A stretch of 64,000 nt of DNA from Prosthecobacter sp. SYSU 5D2 (GCF_039655865.1 NZ_JBBYXL010000005.1:310001-374000), one strand, 5' to 3'; shown: positions 54,139 through 63,692, numbered from the stretch's first letter. Made by a program: numbers and translations. The notes: generated from the sequence alone by a model not told the origin.

Positions 54139-54228
54139 GATGAGAATGGGGCATGAAGAGTAGCGCACCCCCCACGACTGGCAACTGGCGATGCAGCCTC
54201 CGGGCCAGGACATGGATGAAAAGGGTTC

Positions 54229-57200
54229 ATGGACGGGATGAAACGACTTGCAGCCTGCCGCCAGACACAATTTGAACTTTGGGCTTTCCCCGAGTATGCC
54301 CCACAGGGATTTTACGATGCTGCCATGATTCTCGAAACAATGCTTCAGAGGCTCTTCGCCAGTCTCGTCCACGGTCCTTCCATGAACGCCCGGCCCCACC
54401 GCTCACGGCAGCGCTGTGACTGGATGGATTTGCTTTCCCTTCAGGGGCTGGAACCTGCCTCAGCGCTCAAGAGTCTTCTGGAAAAAAGGAAGATCGAGTT
54501 TCCCGCCAAAGTCCCCGTTTTCTCCAGTCCTGCGTTTCCCGAGGCCGAATGGTCCGACGAACAAAAAAAGGCGCGGGATGCCTTTCAGAAACAAAGCCGG
54601 CTGCTGAAAAAGCTGCGGGACATGGCCGATGATGCCATGGAATACATGAACGATCACGGAGAATCCTGCCTGGCGCTGGGTTTTCCGCTCATCTCCATGC
54701 CCCCGGCAGCCGATGAAAAATCTATTCGCGGCTCCAGCCGGGTGCTCGCCCCACTTCTGCTGATGCCAGTAAGTCTCCAGGTGCGAACCGGCTCCAGATC
54801 TGGTGTGACCCTGGAATGCATGGGAGAAGGGGCGGACCTCCTGGTGGCCAACCCGGCCCTGATCGCCTGGCTGGAACGCCAGACAGGAAAAGCGCTTGGC
54901 GATCTGTATCTGGATGATGAAGCGGCTGACCCCTGGCGGGAAGTGGACCAGCTGCTCCAGCAGATCCACAGCCTGCTTGATCTGGACATCCCGACTTCAT
55001 TTCACTGCGATACTCTGCTTGAGCCGGTGCCTCTTTTGGAAAAGCTGCCCAAAGGCGTCACCATCCTCCCCTCTGCTGTTCTCGGCCTCTTTCCCCTGTC
55101 CAATCAGTCTCTGCTGCGAGACACGCGCTGGATGCAGGATAACCAGACCGCATTGCAGGAGCCCGTTTCCGCGTTTCTCAATCCGCAGGTCTTGCATGAA
55201 ACACCCCCGGACACTGCTCCCGCAGAGCCGTTGGCCATCCAGGGACGGAACTTTGCGCAAGAATGGCTCGTTTCTGCCGCTGACCCCTGCCAGGCGAATG
55301 CGGTGCTGGCTTCACGGGAGGCGAGAGCTCTGGTCGTTCATGGACCGCCCGGCACTGGAAAAAGCCAGACGATCACCAATATGGTCGCCGATCACCTGGC
55401 GCGGGGTGAGCGGGTGCTCTTTGTCTGCGACAAACGAACGGCCCTGGATGTGGTCAAATACCGCCTGGACGCCGTGGGCCTTGGTGATCTCTGCGGGGTG
55501 GTTCATGATCCCAGCAGTGACCGGAAAGACTTCTACATGGGGCTGCGTGGAAAGCTGGAAAACCTGGCTGACCAGCCCGCCCCGAAGGATCCGCGGCCGC
55601 AGCTCGAATCGGTAAACAGGCAGCTTTCCGCGCTGCATCAGGAGCTGGAAGGTTACCGGAAAAAAATCCACTTCAGCCCGGACGCCGCTACGCAAAGTTT
55701 TCATGATCTGCTGGGAGCCTGGCTGGAACACGCGGCTCAGGAAGGCTTGCCGCCCGCCACGGTCATCCCAGGAGTAACTCCGCAGGACATTCAAGAAGCC
55801 TCCACGGCATTGGATGAAATCTGCCGCCGGGCAGAAAAAGCCAGGTATCCCACCAATCCCTTCCGGGATCTTTTGGGCATCGGCCTGACAGAATTTCTCG
55901 CCCGTTCTTCAAGTGATCTTCGCACCACCCTGGAGGCACTCCAGTCCGCCGCCGAAAAAGCGGATTCACTCAATCCTGGACCTTTGATGGCGAGCCTGGA
56001 TGCCAACAAACCTCTCCTCGCCCAGGCCTCTTTACGCGAATCCTCAGCACACCTTCTCCGGGAGCTGGCGGCTGCTGAGGATCTTTCTTTCGCCTGCGCT
56101 GCTGCCACGTTACCTGAGGCCCGCCGACAGGAACTGCGCAAGGAATTGTCCGATGTGAAAACCTGGATGGGGTCATGCGCCACCCCACTGGACAGGAGTC
56201 TGGTCAGCAGTGCCCGCAGCGCGGGCATTCTGACCCTGACCGTGGTGAACCAGCACCTGGCCGCCCTCAAGGCTTGGGAAGCAGTGGCCGGCACTTTCTT
56301 CAAACGTCTCTTGGCCGGTGCGGCCAAGCAGGCTGCCGCCGGGGCGCTGATGCCGCTGGGCTTGGGTGTGGAGACTGGATGGCAGCAGGGAAAGACCTTC
56401 TACCAGGGAGTCAAAAGCCGTCTGCTGATTGCTGACTGGCTGGCGCGGATTACGGGTGCGAGCACCATCGTCATGCCGGAGGATAAGGAAATCCAGGCCC
56501 TGGTCAGGCAGGCTGAAGCCGCCTGGGAGCTGCAGGCCCTGCTGGTGAACCTGGCTTGTGCGGAGCGTCTGGCGGCCAGCCTGGAAAGCCCTTCTCAATC
56601 ACAGGCTTTGGCAGAGGCACTGGAAAAAGAAGCCCGCTGGGCTCAGGCGTTGCATCATCTCACCACCTTGGTGTCACAAAGCGGTCTGTTCCGGGAAAGC
56701 GCCCCGAAGCACCTTCAAAGTCTCTGGCTCAGCACCGGCATTACCCAGGAAACCACCCGCGCCTGGCTGGCCCATGCCAGCAGCATGGAGGACATGGTGC
56801 GCCTGCAGCACACGCTGGCCCAGCTGCCTTCAGCCTTGCAGGACATCACCCAGACTTTCCTCGCCCAGGGGGTTTTGTTTGATGAACTCCTGCCGTCGTT
56901 CATGCATCAGGCGGTGGAAAATGTACTGCGGGAGCGCCTGCACAACGATCCGGAACTCGCCGCCATGGATGGTGAACGCATCGAAGCCGCCTTTGATTCA
57001 TATTTAAAGCTGTCCCAGGAAAAGCTTCATCATGTGGGTGACTACATCCGCTTTTTGTGGCTGAAGCATCAGCGTTCCCGCCTGCTGGCCACCACCGGCT
57101 CCCAGTTAAACAAACATGGGGCGGCCCTGCGCCAGCGGCTTTACGTGAAGGGGAAAAAGGCCCTCAAACTGCGGCAGATGCTGGCCACCGGCGCCGATGT

Positions 57201-58647
57201 GGAAGGCGGAGATCCCCTCTTCGACCTCTGCCCCGTCTGGATGGCCAGTCCGTCCACTGTCGCCCAGATCTTCCCGCGCCAGCCCATCTTTGATGTGGTC
57301 ATTTTTGACGAGGCCTCCCAGTGCCGTCTCGAAGAAGCTCTGCCGGTACTGTTGCGCGGTCACCGCGTGGTCATCGCCGGTGACCAGAAGCAGCTGCCAC
57401 CGACCCGTTTCTTTGAGTCTACCCTCGCAGACTCCAGCGACAGCGATGCAGAGACCGCCGAAGAGCTCTTTTACCAGCAGCAACAGGAAGCCGAGGATCT
57501 CCTCACAGCCGCGCTGAACCTCGACGTCCGCGAGGCCTACCTGGATGTGCACTACCGCAGCCGCAATGAGGCGCTCATCGGCTTTTCCAATGAGCATTAC
57601 TACGGTTCGCGCCTGCAGCCCATCCCCGGCCATCCGCGTAACAAAGCCCTTAACACGCCCATCCGGCTGCATCGGGTTAATGGCGTTTATCTGGATCGTG
57701 CCAACGTCCAGGAAGCCGAGGCTACGGTGAACCTCATTGCGGAACTGCTGGCCACGCCGCAGCCGCCTTCCATTGGAGTGGCCTGTTTTAATCTCACCCA
57801 AAGGGAAGCGATCCATGAGGCCCTCGCCAACCGTGTGACTCAGGATGCTGAATTTGCCCAACGGTATGAAGTGGCCAAGAACCGGAAAGGCCGGGATTCC
57901 TTCGAAGGCCTGTTTGTGAAAAATCTCGAAAACGTCCAGGGTGACGAACGGGATGTCATGATCATCTGTACCACCTTCGGCCCTGATCCGAAGGGCAAAT
58001 TCCGCCGCAACTTTGGCGCGCTCTCCCAACGCGAAGGTGGCCGCAGGCTCAATGTGCTGGTCACCCGTGCCCGTGATGCGGTGCATGTGCTGACCTCCAT
58101 TCCCACGGCAGAATACACCACGGTGGAGGCCACTCCGCCCGGCCAGCTCCCCAATGGCCGGCTTCAGCTTTACGCTTATCTGCGGTATGCAGAGAAGCTG
58201 GCAGAGTTCTTCACGAACTATCAGGAGGAACTGGAAAAGATGCGCCGCGATACGTTGCCCGAGCTTAAAAACTGGGACACTTCCACCCCCTCGCCGCTGG
58301 CCACTGCCTTTGGGAAAACTTTGCTGGAAAAGCACCAGACAGGCTCGCATGTCCATTGGGGAAATGAAGGCTTCTGCGTGGATGTGGCCTGCATTCACCC
58401 CCTGATGCCTGCCGATGTCACCGTTGGCGTCCTGACGGATTTCACCCGATTTCATAAAACGCCTGACCCCATCGAGTGGGACCTTTTCCGAACGCGCATC
58501 CTCCGCGCTCAAGGCTGGGAGCTGCAACGTCTGTGGTCCCCGGTGCTGTTCCGCCGGTCCCAGGAAATGATTCAGCAGGTCAAAAACGAGCATGACCGCT
58601 TGTCCCTGCCACCTGATGAAAAACAGGTAGCAGCCATGGTGACCTGA
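54229..58647 (+). CDS. Large SF1 helicase with DUF4011-like N-terminus and degenerate endonuclease-like C-terminus
   Basis: Up to 1472 residues. The first 250 look like a DUF4011-type N-terminus. The helicase core begins with Walker A GPPGTGKSQT (372-381, Lys378) and continues after a long insert of about 600 residues, with coiled-coil-like helices, to motif II DEASQ at 1027-1031, GDQKQLPPT, a NLENVQGDERD segment near 1236 and VLVTRARDAVHVL near 1275, the features of DNA2/NAM7-like helicases. The tail (about 1375-1460) resembles Vsr/MTES_1575-type nucleases: VDVACIHP, then GVLTDFTRFHK where the usual E-x-D-G is LTDF, and GWELQRLWS. A defence role is inference. Starts at 54325 and 54382 are also possible; I kept 54229 because AAGGG precedes it. 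Confidence 0.8.
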   Translation: MDGMKRLAACRQTQFELWAFPEYAPQGFYDAAMILETMLQRLFASLVHGPSMNARPHRSRQRCDWMDLLSLQGLEPASALKSLLEKRKIEFPAKVPVFSSPAFPEAEWSDEQKKARDAFQKQSRLLKKLRDMADDAMEYMNDHGESCLALGFPLISMPPAADEKSIRGSSRVLAPLLLMPVSLQVRTGSRSGVTLECMGEGADLLVANPALIAWLERQTGKALGDLYLDDEAADPWREVDQLLQQIHSLLDLDIPTSFHCDTLLEPVPLLEKLPKGVTILPSAVLGLFPLSNQSLLRDTRWMQDNQTALQEPVSAFLNPQVLHETPPDTAPAEPLAIQGRNFAQEWLVSAADPCQANAVLASREARALVVHGPPGTGKSQTITNMVADHLARGERVLFVCDKRTALDVVKYRLDAVGLGDLCGVVHDPSSDRKDFYMGLRGKLENLADQPAPKDPRPQLESVNRQLSALHQELEGYRKKIHFSPDAATQSFHDLLGAWLEHAAQEGLPPATVIPGVTPQDIQEASTALDEICRRAEKARYPTNPFRDLLGIGLTEFLARSSSDLRTTLEALQSAAEKADSLNPGPLMASLDANKPLLAQASLRESSAHLLRELAAAEDLSFACAAATLPEARRQELRKELSDVKTWMGSCATPLDRSLVSSARSAGILTLTVVNQHLAALKAWEAVAGTFFKRLLAGAAKQAAAGALMPLGLGVETGWQQGKTFYQGVKSRLLIADWLARITGASTIVMPEDKEIQALVRQAEAAWELQALLVNLACAERLAASLESPSQSQALAEALEKEARWAQALHHLTTLVSQSGLFRESAPKHLQSLWLSTGITQETTRAWLAHASSMEDMVRLQHTLAQLPSALQDITQTFLAQGVLFDELLPSFMHQAVENVLRERLHNDPELAAMDGERIEAAFDSYLKLSQEKLHHVGDYIRFLWLKHQRSRLLATTGSQLNKHGAALRQRLYVKGKKALKLRQMLATGADVEGGDPLFDLCPVWMASPSTVAQIFPRQPIFDVVIFDEASQCRLEEALPVLLRGHRVVIAGDQKQLPPTRFFESTLADSSDSDAETAEELFYQQQQEAEDLLTAALNLDVREAYLDVHYRSRNEALIGFSNEHYYGSRLQPIPGHPRNKALNTPIRLHRVNGVYLDRANVQEAEATVNLIAELLATPQPPSIGVACFNLTQREAIHEALANRVTQDAEFAQRYEVAKNRKGRDSFEGLFVKNLENVQGDERDVMIICTTFGPDPKGKFRRNFGALSQREGGRRLNVLVTRARDAVHVLTSIPTAEYTTVEATPPGQLPNGRLQLYAYLRYAEKLAEFFTNYQEELEKMRRDTLPELKNWDTSTPSPLATAFGKTLLEKHQTGSHVHWGNEGFCVDVACIHPLMPADVTVGVLTDFTRFHKTPDPIEWDLFRTRILRAQGWELQRLWSPVLFRRSQEMIQQVKNEHDRLSLPPDEKQVAAMVT

Positions 58648-58650
58648 ATT

Positions 58651-59343
58651 TCACCCACCAGGCGCGGTCAGCGGGCGGCCATTGTCATTTGGTCCAAGAT
58701 TGATGAGGAAGGGGACGGCGGTGCGGGCCCATTCTTCGGGGCTGGGGTAATGGGCGGCTTCATTGCCGAAGCAACTGCGCAGCATTCTTGTATCAATGAT
58801 GCCGGGGTTCAGCGGGATGATGGCGACTTTGCCGTCGGTCTCCTGCGCAGCGGCCTGGGAGAGGCCTTCGATGGCGTATTTGGTGGCGCAGTAGGGGGCC
58901 ACGTCGGGAGAGGTGCTGCGGCCCCAGCCGGAAGAGAAATTGGCGATGACGCCGCTGCCGCGTTTCAGCATGGCAGGGAGAAGATACCGCATGACGCTGG
59001 CCGGGCCCTTGATGTTGATGTCTATGACGCGGCTGAATTCTTCGGCAGGCACTTCCCACAGCGGTGCGCTGGCATTGACGATGCCGGCGTTGTTCAAGAC
59101 GAGATCGGGAGTGCCGCAACGGTCAAGCACCTCCTCGCAGAAGGACTTCACCTGGGAGTCATCGGCCACATCACACATCATGAAATGGTGTGGGGCAGGA
59201 AACTGGCTTTGCAGATCCGCCACCATGGCGGCATCACGCGCACAGCCGGCGACGGTCCAGCCGCGCTGGATAAACTCAGGGATCATGGCGCGGCCCAGGC
59301 CACGGCTGCAGCCGGTGATGAGGACGGTTTTTTTCGCATTCAT
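58651..59343 (-). CDS. Short-chain dehydrogenase/reductase
   Basis: A 230-residue SDR of the classical type. The cofactor loop is TGCSRGLG (residues 10-17), the NNAG motif is at 84-87, and the catalytic Ser137/138, Tyr151 and Lys155 are in IANFSSGWGRST and YCATK. Cys34-Ala-Arg after the second strand suggests preference for NADP. Substrate unknown. The stop lies four bases from the helicase stop, tail to tail. It is divergent from the M29-type peptidase gene with a 118-base gap that contains a 14-base inverted repeat. Confidence 0.88.
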   Translation of the reverse strand: MNAKKTVLITGCSRGLGRAMIPEFIQRGWTVAGCARDAAMVADLQSQFPAPHHFMMCDVADDSQVKSFCEEVLDRCGTPDLVLNNAGIVNASAPLWEVPAEEFSRVIDINIKGPASVMRYLLPAMLKRGSGVIANFSSGWGRSTSPDVAPYCATKYAIEGLSQAAAQETDGKVAIIPLNPGIIDTRMLRSCFGNEAAHYPSPEEWARTAVPFLINLGPNDNGRPLTAPGG

Positions 59344-59423
59344 GGTTTTTCAGGGATGCTATCGGACCATGGATGCGCCAAAATTGGAAAAAGAAAAGCG
59401 CGCCCGGCTTTTATGCTGATGCC

Positions 59424-59437
59424 GTAATGCACATTAC
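59424..59437. promoter_or_regulatory. Inverted repeat in a divergent gap
   Basis: GTAATG and CATTAC arms around CA lie 25 bases before the peptidase start and 81 bases before the SDR start. It is a possible operator. Prediction by eye. Confidence 0.3.
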
Positions 59438-59461
59438 CCGAATCCGAATCACTCTCCGCTC

Positions 59462-60646
59462 ATGATGAATGCTCCCATGCCCACCGTTCAGACAACGGCC
59501 AACGGCCGCCAGTTCCCGAAGTTCGATCTCTATCGCCTTCTCCACACCGTCTTCCAGCCGACCTTCGGCTGCAAGATCTGTATCCTGATTGACCTGCCAG
59601 ACCTTGCCGAGGCGAAGGACATGGCCTTCTTGAACAATCCAGTCCGTGCCGTGCAGCGCAATGCCCACAAGCATTTTTATCTGGGCCTGCAAAACGGCGT
59701 GATGGAGGAGCTGGCGCTCAAGGGCGGTGAAATGTATGCCTATACACAAACGACCGGCAGCAACCTGGACCTGCCAGATGAATGCGTGGACATGGCTGGC
59801 AACAAACTGAGCCTGGAAAAGGATATTTACACGAATTACGACATCATCCTCTGCATCTCCACCTTCTCTGCCACGGCTCCTCTGACGGCCTTTGCCAAGC
59901 AGTATGGCTTCCGTGGAGCGACGCTGCATGGTCTCAATGACATCATTTTGAATACCGGCCTGGCGGTGGATTATGACGAAGTGAGCCGCGATGCTGAGAA
60001 GCTGCGCCGGGCCATGACGAAGGCGGATTCGGTGGAAATTGACTTCGCTCTGGAAAGCGGAGAGGTGCTGACGGCGAAGCTGGAACTCAGCGGCCAGGAG
60101 GCGCAGAAGAGCCACGGCTTGTGCCGGGGTACGACGCCGGATGTGGCCAACCTGCCAGCGGGCGAAGTGTATTTTGTGCCCACCGGCGCGGAAGGTTTCT
60201 TCCCAATGAAGTATGAGGACGGCACGCTGGGCAAGCTGACCGTCACCGGCGGCTGCATCATCAAGAGCGAGCTTATCGCCGGCGACCCGGCCACCATTGA
60301 AGCGCACAATGCCAAGCTGCTCGACGACCCGATGACCGGGGTTCTTGGCGAGCTGGGTTTTGGCACCCAGGTGCTGCCCGTTTCGGGTGCCGATATCCAG
60401 GATGAAAAAGTGCTGGGCACCTGCCATCTGGCCACCGGTCGTGATGATCATTTGGGCGGTCACATCACCCCCGCCCAGTTTAAGCGCCATCAGAATGCCA
60501 CGCATGATGACATCCTCTTTGCCCCGCACAAGACACCTAACTTTGACATCCGCCAGGTCCGCATGAACCGCGGTGGCCATCAGGAGATCCTCATCGAGCA
60601 TTTCCAGCCTGCCAGGTACCTGCTGGAGGCACTGGCGGGAGAGTGA
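59462..60646 (+). CDS. M29-type (aminopeptidase T-like) metallopeptidase
   Basis: A 394-residue protein that resembles M29 aminopeptidases. The region with metal ligands is seen as ANLPAGEVYFVPTGAEG (with the first glutamate), HLATGRDDHLGGH and THDDILF, with the His-x-Asp ligands at the latter. The N-terminal domain contains NYDIILCISTFSATAPLTAF and GATLHGLNDIIL. Activity on N-terminal residues of peptides is likely but not certain, since the family is diverse in PVC genomes. The first ATG at 59462 is followed by a second at 59465. A strong terminator follows the gene at 60687. Confidence 0.72.
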   Translation: MMNAPMPTVQTTANGRQFPKFDLYRLLHTVFQPTFGCKICILIDLPDLAEAKDMAFLNNPVRAVQRNAHKHFYLGLQNGVMEELALKGGEMYAYTQTTGSNLDLPDECVDMAGNKLSLEKDIYTNYDIILCISTFSATAPLTAFAKQYGFRGATLHGLNDIILNTGLAVDYDEVSRDAEKLRRAMTKADSVEIDFALESGEVLTAKLELSGQEAQKSHGLCRGTTPDVANLPAGEVYFVPTGAEGFFPMKYEDGTLGKLTVTGGCIIKSELIAGDPATIEAHNAKLLDDPMTGVLGELGFGTQVLPVSGADIQDEKVLGTCHLATGRDDHLGGHITPAQFKRHQNATHDDILFAPHKTPNFDIRQVRMNRGGHQEILIEHFQPARYLLEALAGE

Positions 60647-60686
60647 GACCAGTGGTCGCAGAACGACTCTGATTGAAATTGTGGAA

Positions 60687-60724
60687 AAGCCCAGGCTGGC
60701 AATCTTTGCGGCCTGGGCTTTTTT
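60687..60724 (+). terminator. Rho-independent terminator after the peptidase gene
   Basis: AAGCCCAGGC (60687-60696) pairs perfectly with GCCTGGGCTT (60711-60720) around a 14-base loop, followed by a run of T. It is the clearest terminator in the window and separates the peptidase gene from the HD-family gene. Confidence 0.85.
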
Positions 60725-60756
60725 GGTTAGGGGCTTTGAAGCTTCCCTATGAATCC

Positions 60757-61398
60757 ATGAGAACAGACCTCAACCATTGGATGAATCTGTGTGCTCATTT
60801 CCCCGGTGTCATGCAGATTGCAGAATGGCATGCCCGGCTAATGGCTGCCTATGCGGAACCGCAGCGCGCCTACCACACGCTGCAGCATCTTGAGGAATGC
60901 TTGGCCGAATACGACCGGGCCATCCAGACAGGTGAAATCAATAATCCCCTTGAGCTGGAATGCGCCCTGTGGTTTCATGACGCCGTTTATGATCCGCAAG
61001 GCAGCGGTAATGAGGAGAAGAGCGCGGAACTGGCGCTCGAGTTTCTGGCTGGTGATGAAGCCTCCCCCAGGGTGACGCAGCTCGTTCTGTTAACCCGCGA
61101 CCACCGACCTCGCGGGGGTCCTTACGATGCCTGGATGGCCGACATTGACCTGTCCATCTTTGGTCAGGACTTAGCCCGTGTACGTGAATACGAATACCAG
61201 ATCCGTCAGGAATACTCCTGGGTGGACTGGTCCCTCTATCGTGAGAAACGCCTGGAAATCCTGGCCTCCTTTTTAGCACGCGAGCGTCTTTACCAAACCG
61301 CCTTTTTTCACAAGCAGTATGAAGACCGCGCACGCAGCCATCTCCGTGCGCTGATTGCGGAACTGGAAGCTGTGAGGGTGCGTGGATCCGGGATTTAA
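60757..61398 (+). CDS. HD-superfamily metal-dependent phosphohydrolase-like protein (COG4339 type)
   Basis: A 213-residue cytoplasmic protein with HD-domain features: AYHTLQHLEECLAEYD, ALWFHDAVYDPQGSGNEEKSA, then DHRPRG and ADIDLSIFGQD. The His-His-Asp-Asp metal ligands are in YHTLQHLE, FHD and DIDL. This pattern matches the COG4339 family of predicted metal-dependent phosphohydrolases, whose substrates are unknown. The start at 60757 is an ATG following the terminator by 32 bases; upstream ATGs in the frame overlap the terminator. Confidence 0.85.
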   Translation: MRTDLNHWMNLCAHFPGVMQIAEWHARLMAAYAEPQRAYHTLQHLEECLAEYDRAIQTGEINNPLELECALWFHDAVYDPQGSGNEEKSAELALEFLAGDEASPRVTQLVLLTRDHRPRGGPYDAWMADIDLSIFGQDLARVREYEYQIRQEYSWVDWSLYREKRLEILASFLARERLYQTAFFHKQYEDRARSHLRALIAELEAVRVRGSGI

Positions 61399-61501
61399 GT
61401 TCAACGGCCTGGGGCACTTTCTGGCCGATGTCTGGAAAAGGCACCGGTGGTGATCAACACAAGACTTGAAGTTTTTGGCCGATCCTGCGTAGAAGTCTGC
61501 C

Positions 61502-62707
61502 ATGTCACGAATTCTCAGCACGCTCGGTCTGGCCTTTCTTCTCAGTACTTCCCTTTCCACAGCGGCAGAGCCTGCCAAGGTCCGCCTTTGGCCGGAGGGA
61601 GCACCTGGGGCGAAGGGGCAGGAGGACAAGGACCAGCCGTTTGTGTATGTATGGCCCGCAGCGAAGGAGAAGGCCAATGGGGCTGCCTTTGTGGTCTGCC
61701 CGGGTGGAGGATATGGTGGGCTGGCGGCGGATCATGAAGGGGTGCAAGTGGCCAAGTGGTTTAATGGACAGGGAGTTTCCGCTTTTGTGTTGCACTATCG
61801 GTTAGGCACGCAGGGGTATCATTATCCCATCCAGCTGATGGATGTGCAGCGCGCTATCCGCCATGTGCGGGCGAATGCGGCGCAGTATGGCATTGATCCG
61901 GAGCGCATCGGCGTCATCGGTTTTTCTGCCGGCGGTCATCTCAGCTCCATGGCAGCGACGTTGTTCGATGAGAAGCCCGAGGGCATGACGAATGATGCGG
62001 TGGACCAGGTGAGCGCACGCCCGGATGTGGCGGCACCGACGTATCCGGTGATCTCGATGATTGATGAGTTCGCGCACTCTGGCTCGCGCAAAAATCTGCT
62101 GGGGCCGAATGACAGCGACGAGCTTGCCCGCAAGGTCAGCACACATCTGCGGGTGACACCTCAGACACCGCCGACCTTCCTTTTCCAGACGGATGAGGAC
62201 ACGGTGGTGCCAGCGGAGAATGCGGTCAGTTTTTACCTGGCCTGTCGCAAAAATGGTGTGCCTGCGGAACTGCATTGCTACCAGCCGGGGCCGCATGGCG
62301 TGGGTCTGTATCTGGGTGATCCGGTGCTGGGCACCTGGAGCGGTCATCTGCGCGACTGGCTGCGCAATCAGGGTTTCCTAAACCCTGCTGAGCGGGCGGC
62401 GGTAAGCGGCAAACTGACGGTCAACGGTACGCCGGTGAGCTGGGGCAATGTGGTCTTCATGCCTGAGGATGCCTCGGCGGCGGTGGCGGCGGTCCGCGTG
62501 AGGGGCGGTAACTTTAAGCTGGATGGCAAGAATGGCCCCGTGGTGGGCAAGGTGAAACTGCGCGTAAGTTACAGTGCCGCCGATGTGCCCGGCCTGGAGA
62601 CGCCAGATGGCACGGCCACTGCCGCTGAGCAGAAGCCTGGCGCGGGCGAGTGGGTGGTGGAGATCAAGCCCGGCGACAACAAACTGGAGCTGAACGTGGA
62701 ACGGTGA
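61502..62707 (+). CDS. Secreted acetyl-xylan-esterase-like alpha/beta hydrolase with C-terminal beta domain
   Basis: A 401-residue exported protein (signal to about residue 22). The BD-FAE-like alpha/beta hydrolase domain has the oxyanion loop VVCPGGGYGGL, nucleophile Ser142 in GFSAGGHLSS, acid Asp231 or Asp233 in FQTDEDTVVP and His265 in GPHGVGL. The last 85 residues form an Ig-like beta domain (LTVNGTPVSWGNVVFMPED) that occurs in many planctomycete proteins. The enzyme should deacetylate a plant or algal polysaccharide. One GTTAGGC word is inside the gene (61801). It is convergent with the AEC transporter gene. Confidence 0.88.
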   Translation: MSRILSTLGLAFLLSTSLSTAAEPAKVRLWPEGAPGAKGQEDKDQPFVYVWPAAKEKANGAAFVVCPGGGYGGLAADHEGVQVAKWFNGQGVSAFVLHYRLGTQGYHYPIQLMDVQRAIRHVRANAAQYGIDPERIGVIGFSAGGHLSSMAATLFDEKPEGMTNDAVDQVSARPDVAAPTYPVISMIDEFAHSGSRKNLLGPNDSDELARKVSTHLRVTPQTPPTFLFQTDEDTVVPAENAVSFYLACRKNGVPAELHCYQPGPHGVGLYLGDPVLGTWSGHLRDWLRNQGFLNPAERAAVSGKLTVNGTPVSWGNVVFMPEDASAAVAAVRVRGGNFKLDGKNGPVVGKVKLRVSYSAADVPGLETPDGTATAAEQKPGAGEWVVEIKPGDNKLELNVER

Positions 62708-62711
62708 GCCG

Positions 62712-63653
62712 TCAGACGCCGACCACCTTCAACGCCCACGCAATGAGAGCTGGCGCGGTGATGAGGCTGACGACGGTGGTGGACAGCACGCACTGCACGG
62801 CGGTGGGTGCATGGCCTCCATAATGCCGGGCGATCATGATGCTAAAAACGGCACTGGGCATGGCCCCTTGGACAATGAGGATGCGCTTCAGCTCTGTCTC
62901 CAGCGGCAGATAATAGGCGGCGGCCAGGAAGGCCAGCGGGATGATGAGCTGACGTAGCACCGGAGCCAGCACGGCAATGGACCAGCGCATTTTTTCCTGA
63001 CCCCAGATGTCCGCAATGGACGCGCCGATGATCATCACGGCGAGAGGGACGGCGCAGGCGCCCATCATGCCCAGGGTGAGATGGGCCACCTCCGGGATGT
63101 AAACATGCAGCCCGGTGAAATTGAGCATCAGGGAACCGAGGATGGTGATGACGGGCGGGTTCAGCGCCAGCTTCCAGGGTGCCTTTCCCAGTCCGGTGAG
63201 CAGACCCACGCCCGCGGTCCAGCAGGCCAGTTCCACGCCTAACGTAAAGGTGAACATAACACCCAGCGTGCCTTTTTCAGGAAACAAGGCGGTGACGATG
63301 GGGATGGCCACGAAGCCGTAGTTCTGCAAACCGCAGGAGACGGCAAAGGTGCGGCGGCCTTCGTGCCTTCGCAGGCCAATCAATGGCGCGGCGAAGAATG
63401 AAAGGGCGATGCCCAGCGACACCAGTCCGAATCCCAGACTGGCGGCAATGAGCACCGGCAGCGGGCTCATCACGGCCTCATTCCCCACCACCCGCTCCAG
63501 GATGAGGCAGGGGGTGAGAATGGTGACGGCCAGGCGCATCAGGCCGGCATCCGCCTCCGCAGGCAGGATGCGCAGCTTACGCGCGGCAGCCCCGGTGGCC
63601 ATCGTGAGGTACACGGGCAGGACCACGGTGAGGATAGTGGCGAAGTCGAGCAT
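62712..63653 (-). CDS. AEC family transporter
   Basis: A 313-residue membrane protein with about ten hydrophobic segments, of the auxin efflux carrier family. Family features are GAAARKLRILPAEADAGLMRLAVTILTPCLILERV near the N-terminus, SCGLQNYGFVAIPIVTALFP and IQGAMPS-like VQGAMPSAVFSIMIARHYGG near the C-terminus. Members export small organic anions such as malate. Downstream of metG on the same strand, with a 39-base gap. The gene ends four bases from the stop of the facing hydrolase gene. Confidence 0.9.
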   Translation of the reverse strand: MLDFATILTVVLPVYLTMATGAAARKLRILPAEADAGLMRLAVTILTPCLILERVVGNEAVMSPLPVLIAASLGFGLVSLGIALSFFAAPLIGLRRHEGRRTFAVSCGLQNYGFVAIPIVTALFPEKGTLGVMFTFTLGVELACWTAGVGLLTGLGKAPWKLALNPPVITILGSLMLNFTGLHVYIPEVAHLTLGMMGACAVPLAVMIIGASIADIWGQEKMRWSIAVLAPVLRQLIIPLAFLAAAYYLPLETELKRILIVQGAMPSAVFSIMIARHYGGHAPTAVQCVLSTTVVSLITAPALIAWALKVVGV

Positions 63654-63692
63654 GGGAGAGATGCAGCCCGGGAGGATGCATCAGCGGGAAGG

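Noticed and set aside
57106..58593. Long open frame on the minus strand opposite the helicase C-terminal half
   Set aside because: No domain pattern; the plus strand has clear helicase motifs.
34643..60688. The 15-mer TGAAATTGTGGAAAA at 34643-34657 and again at 60674-60688
   Set aside because: A pair of identical 15-mers is expected by chance in a window of this size, and the flanks are not alike.
2226..63244. GCCTAAC/GTTAGGC words as integron attC sites
   Set aside because: They match the attC core consensus (RYYYAAC and GTTRRRY), but they occur singly within genes, without a paired inverted core at attC distance, and there is no integrase or gene-cassette layout.
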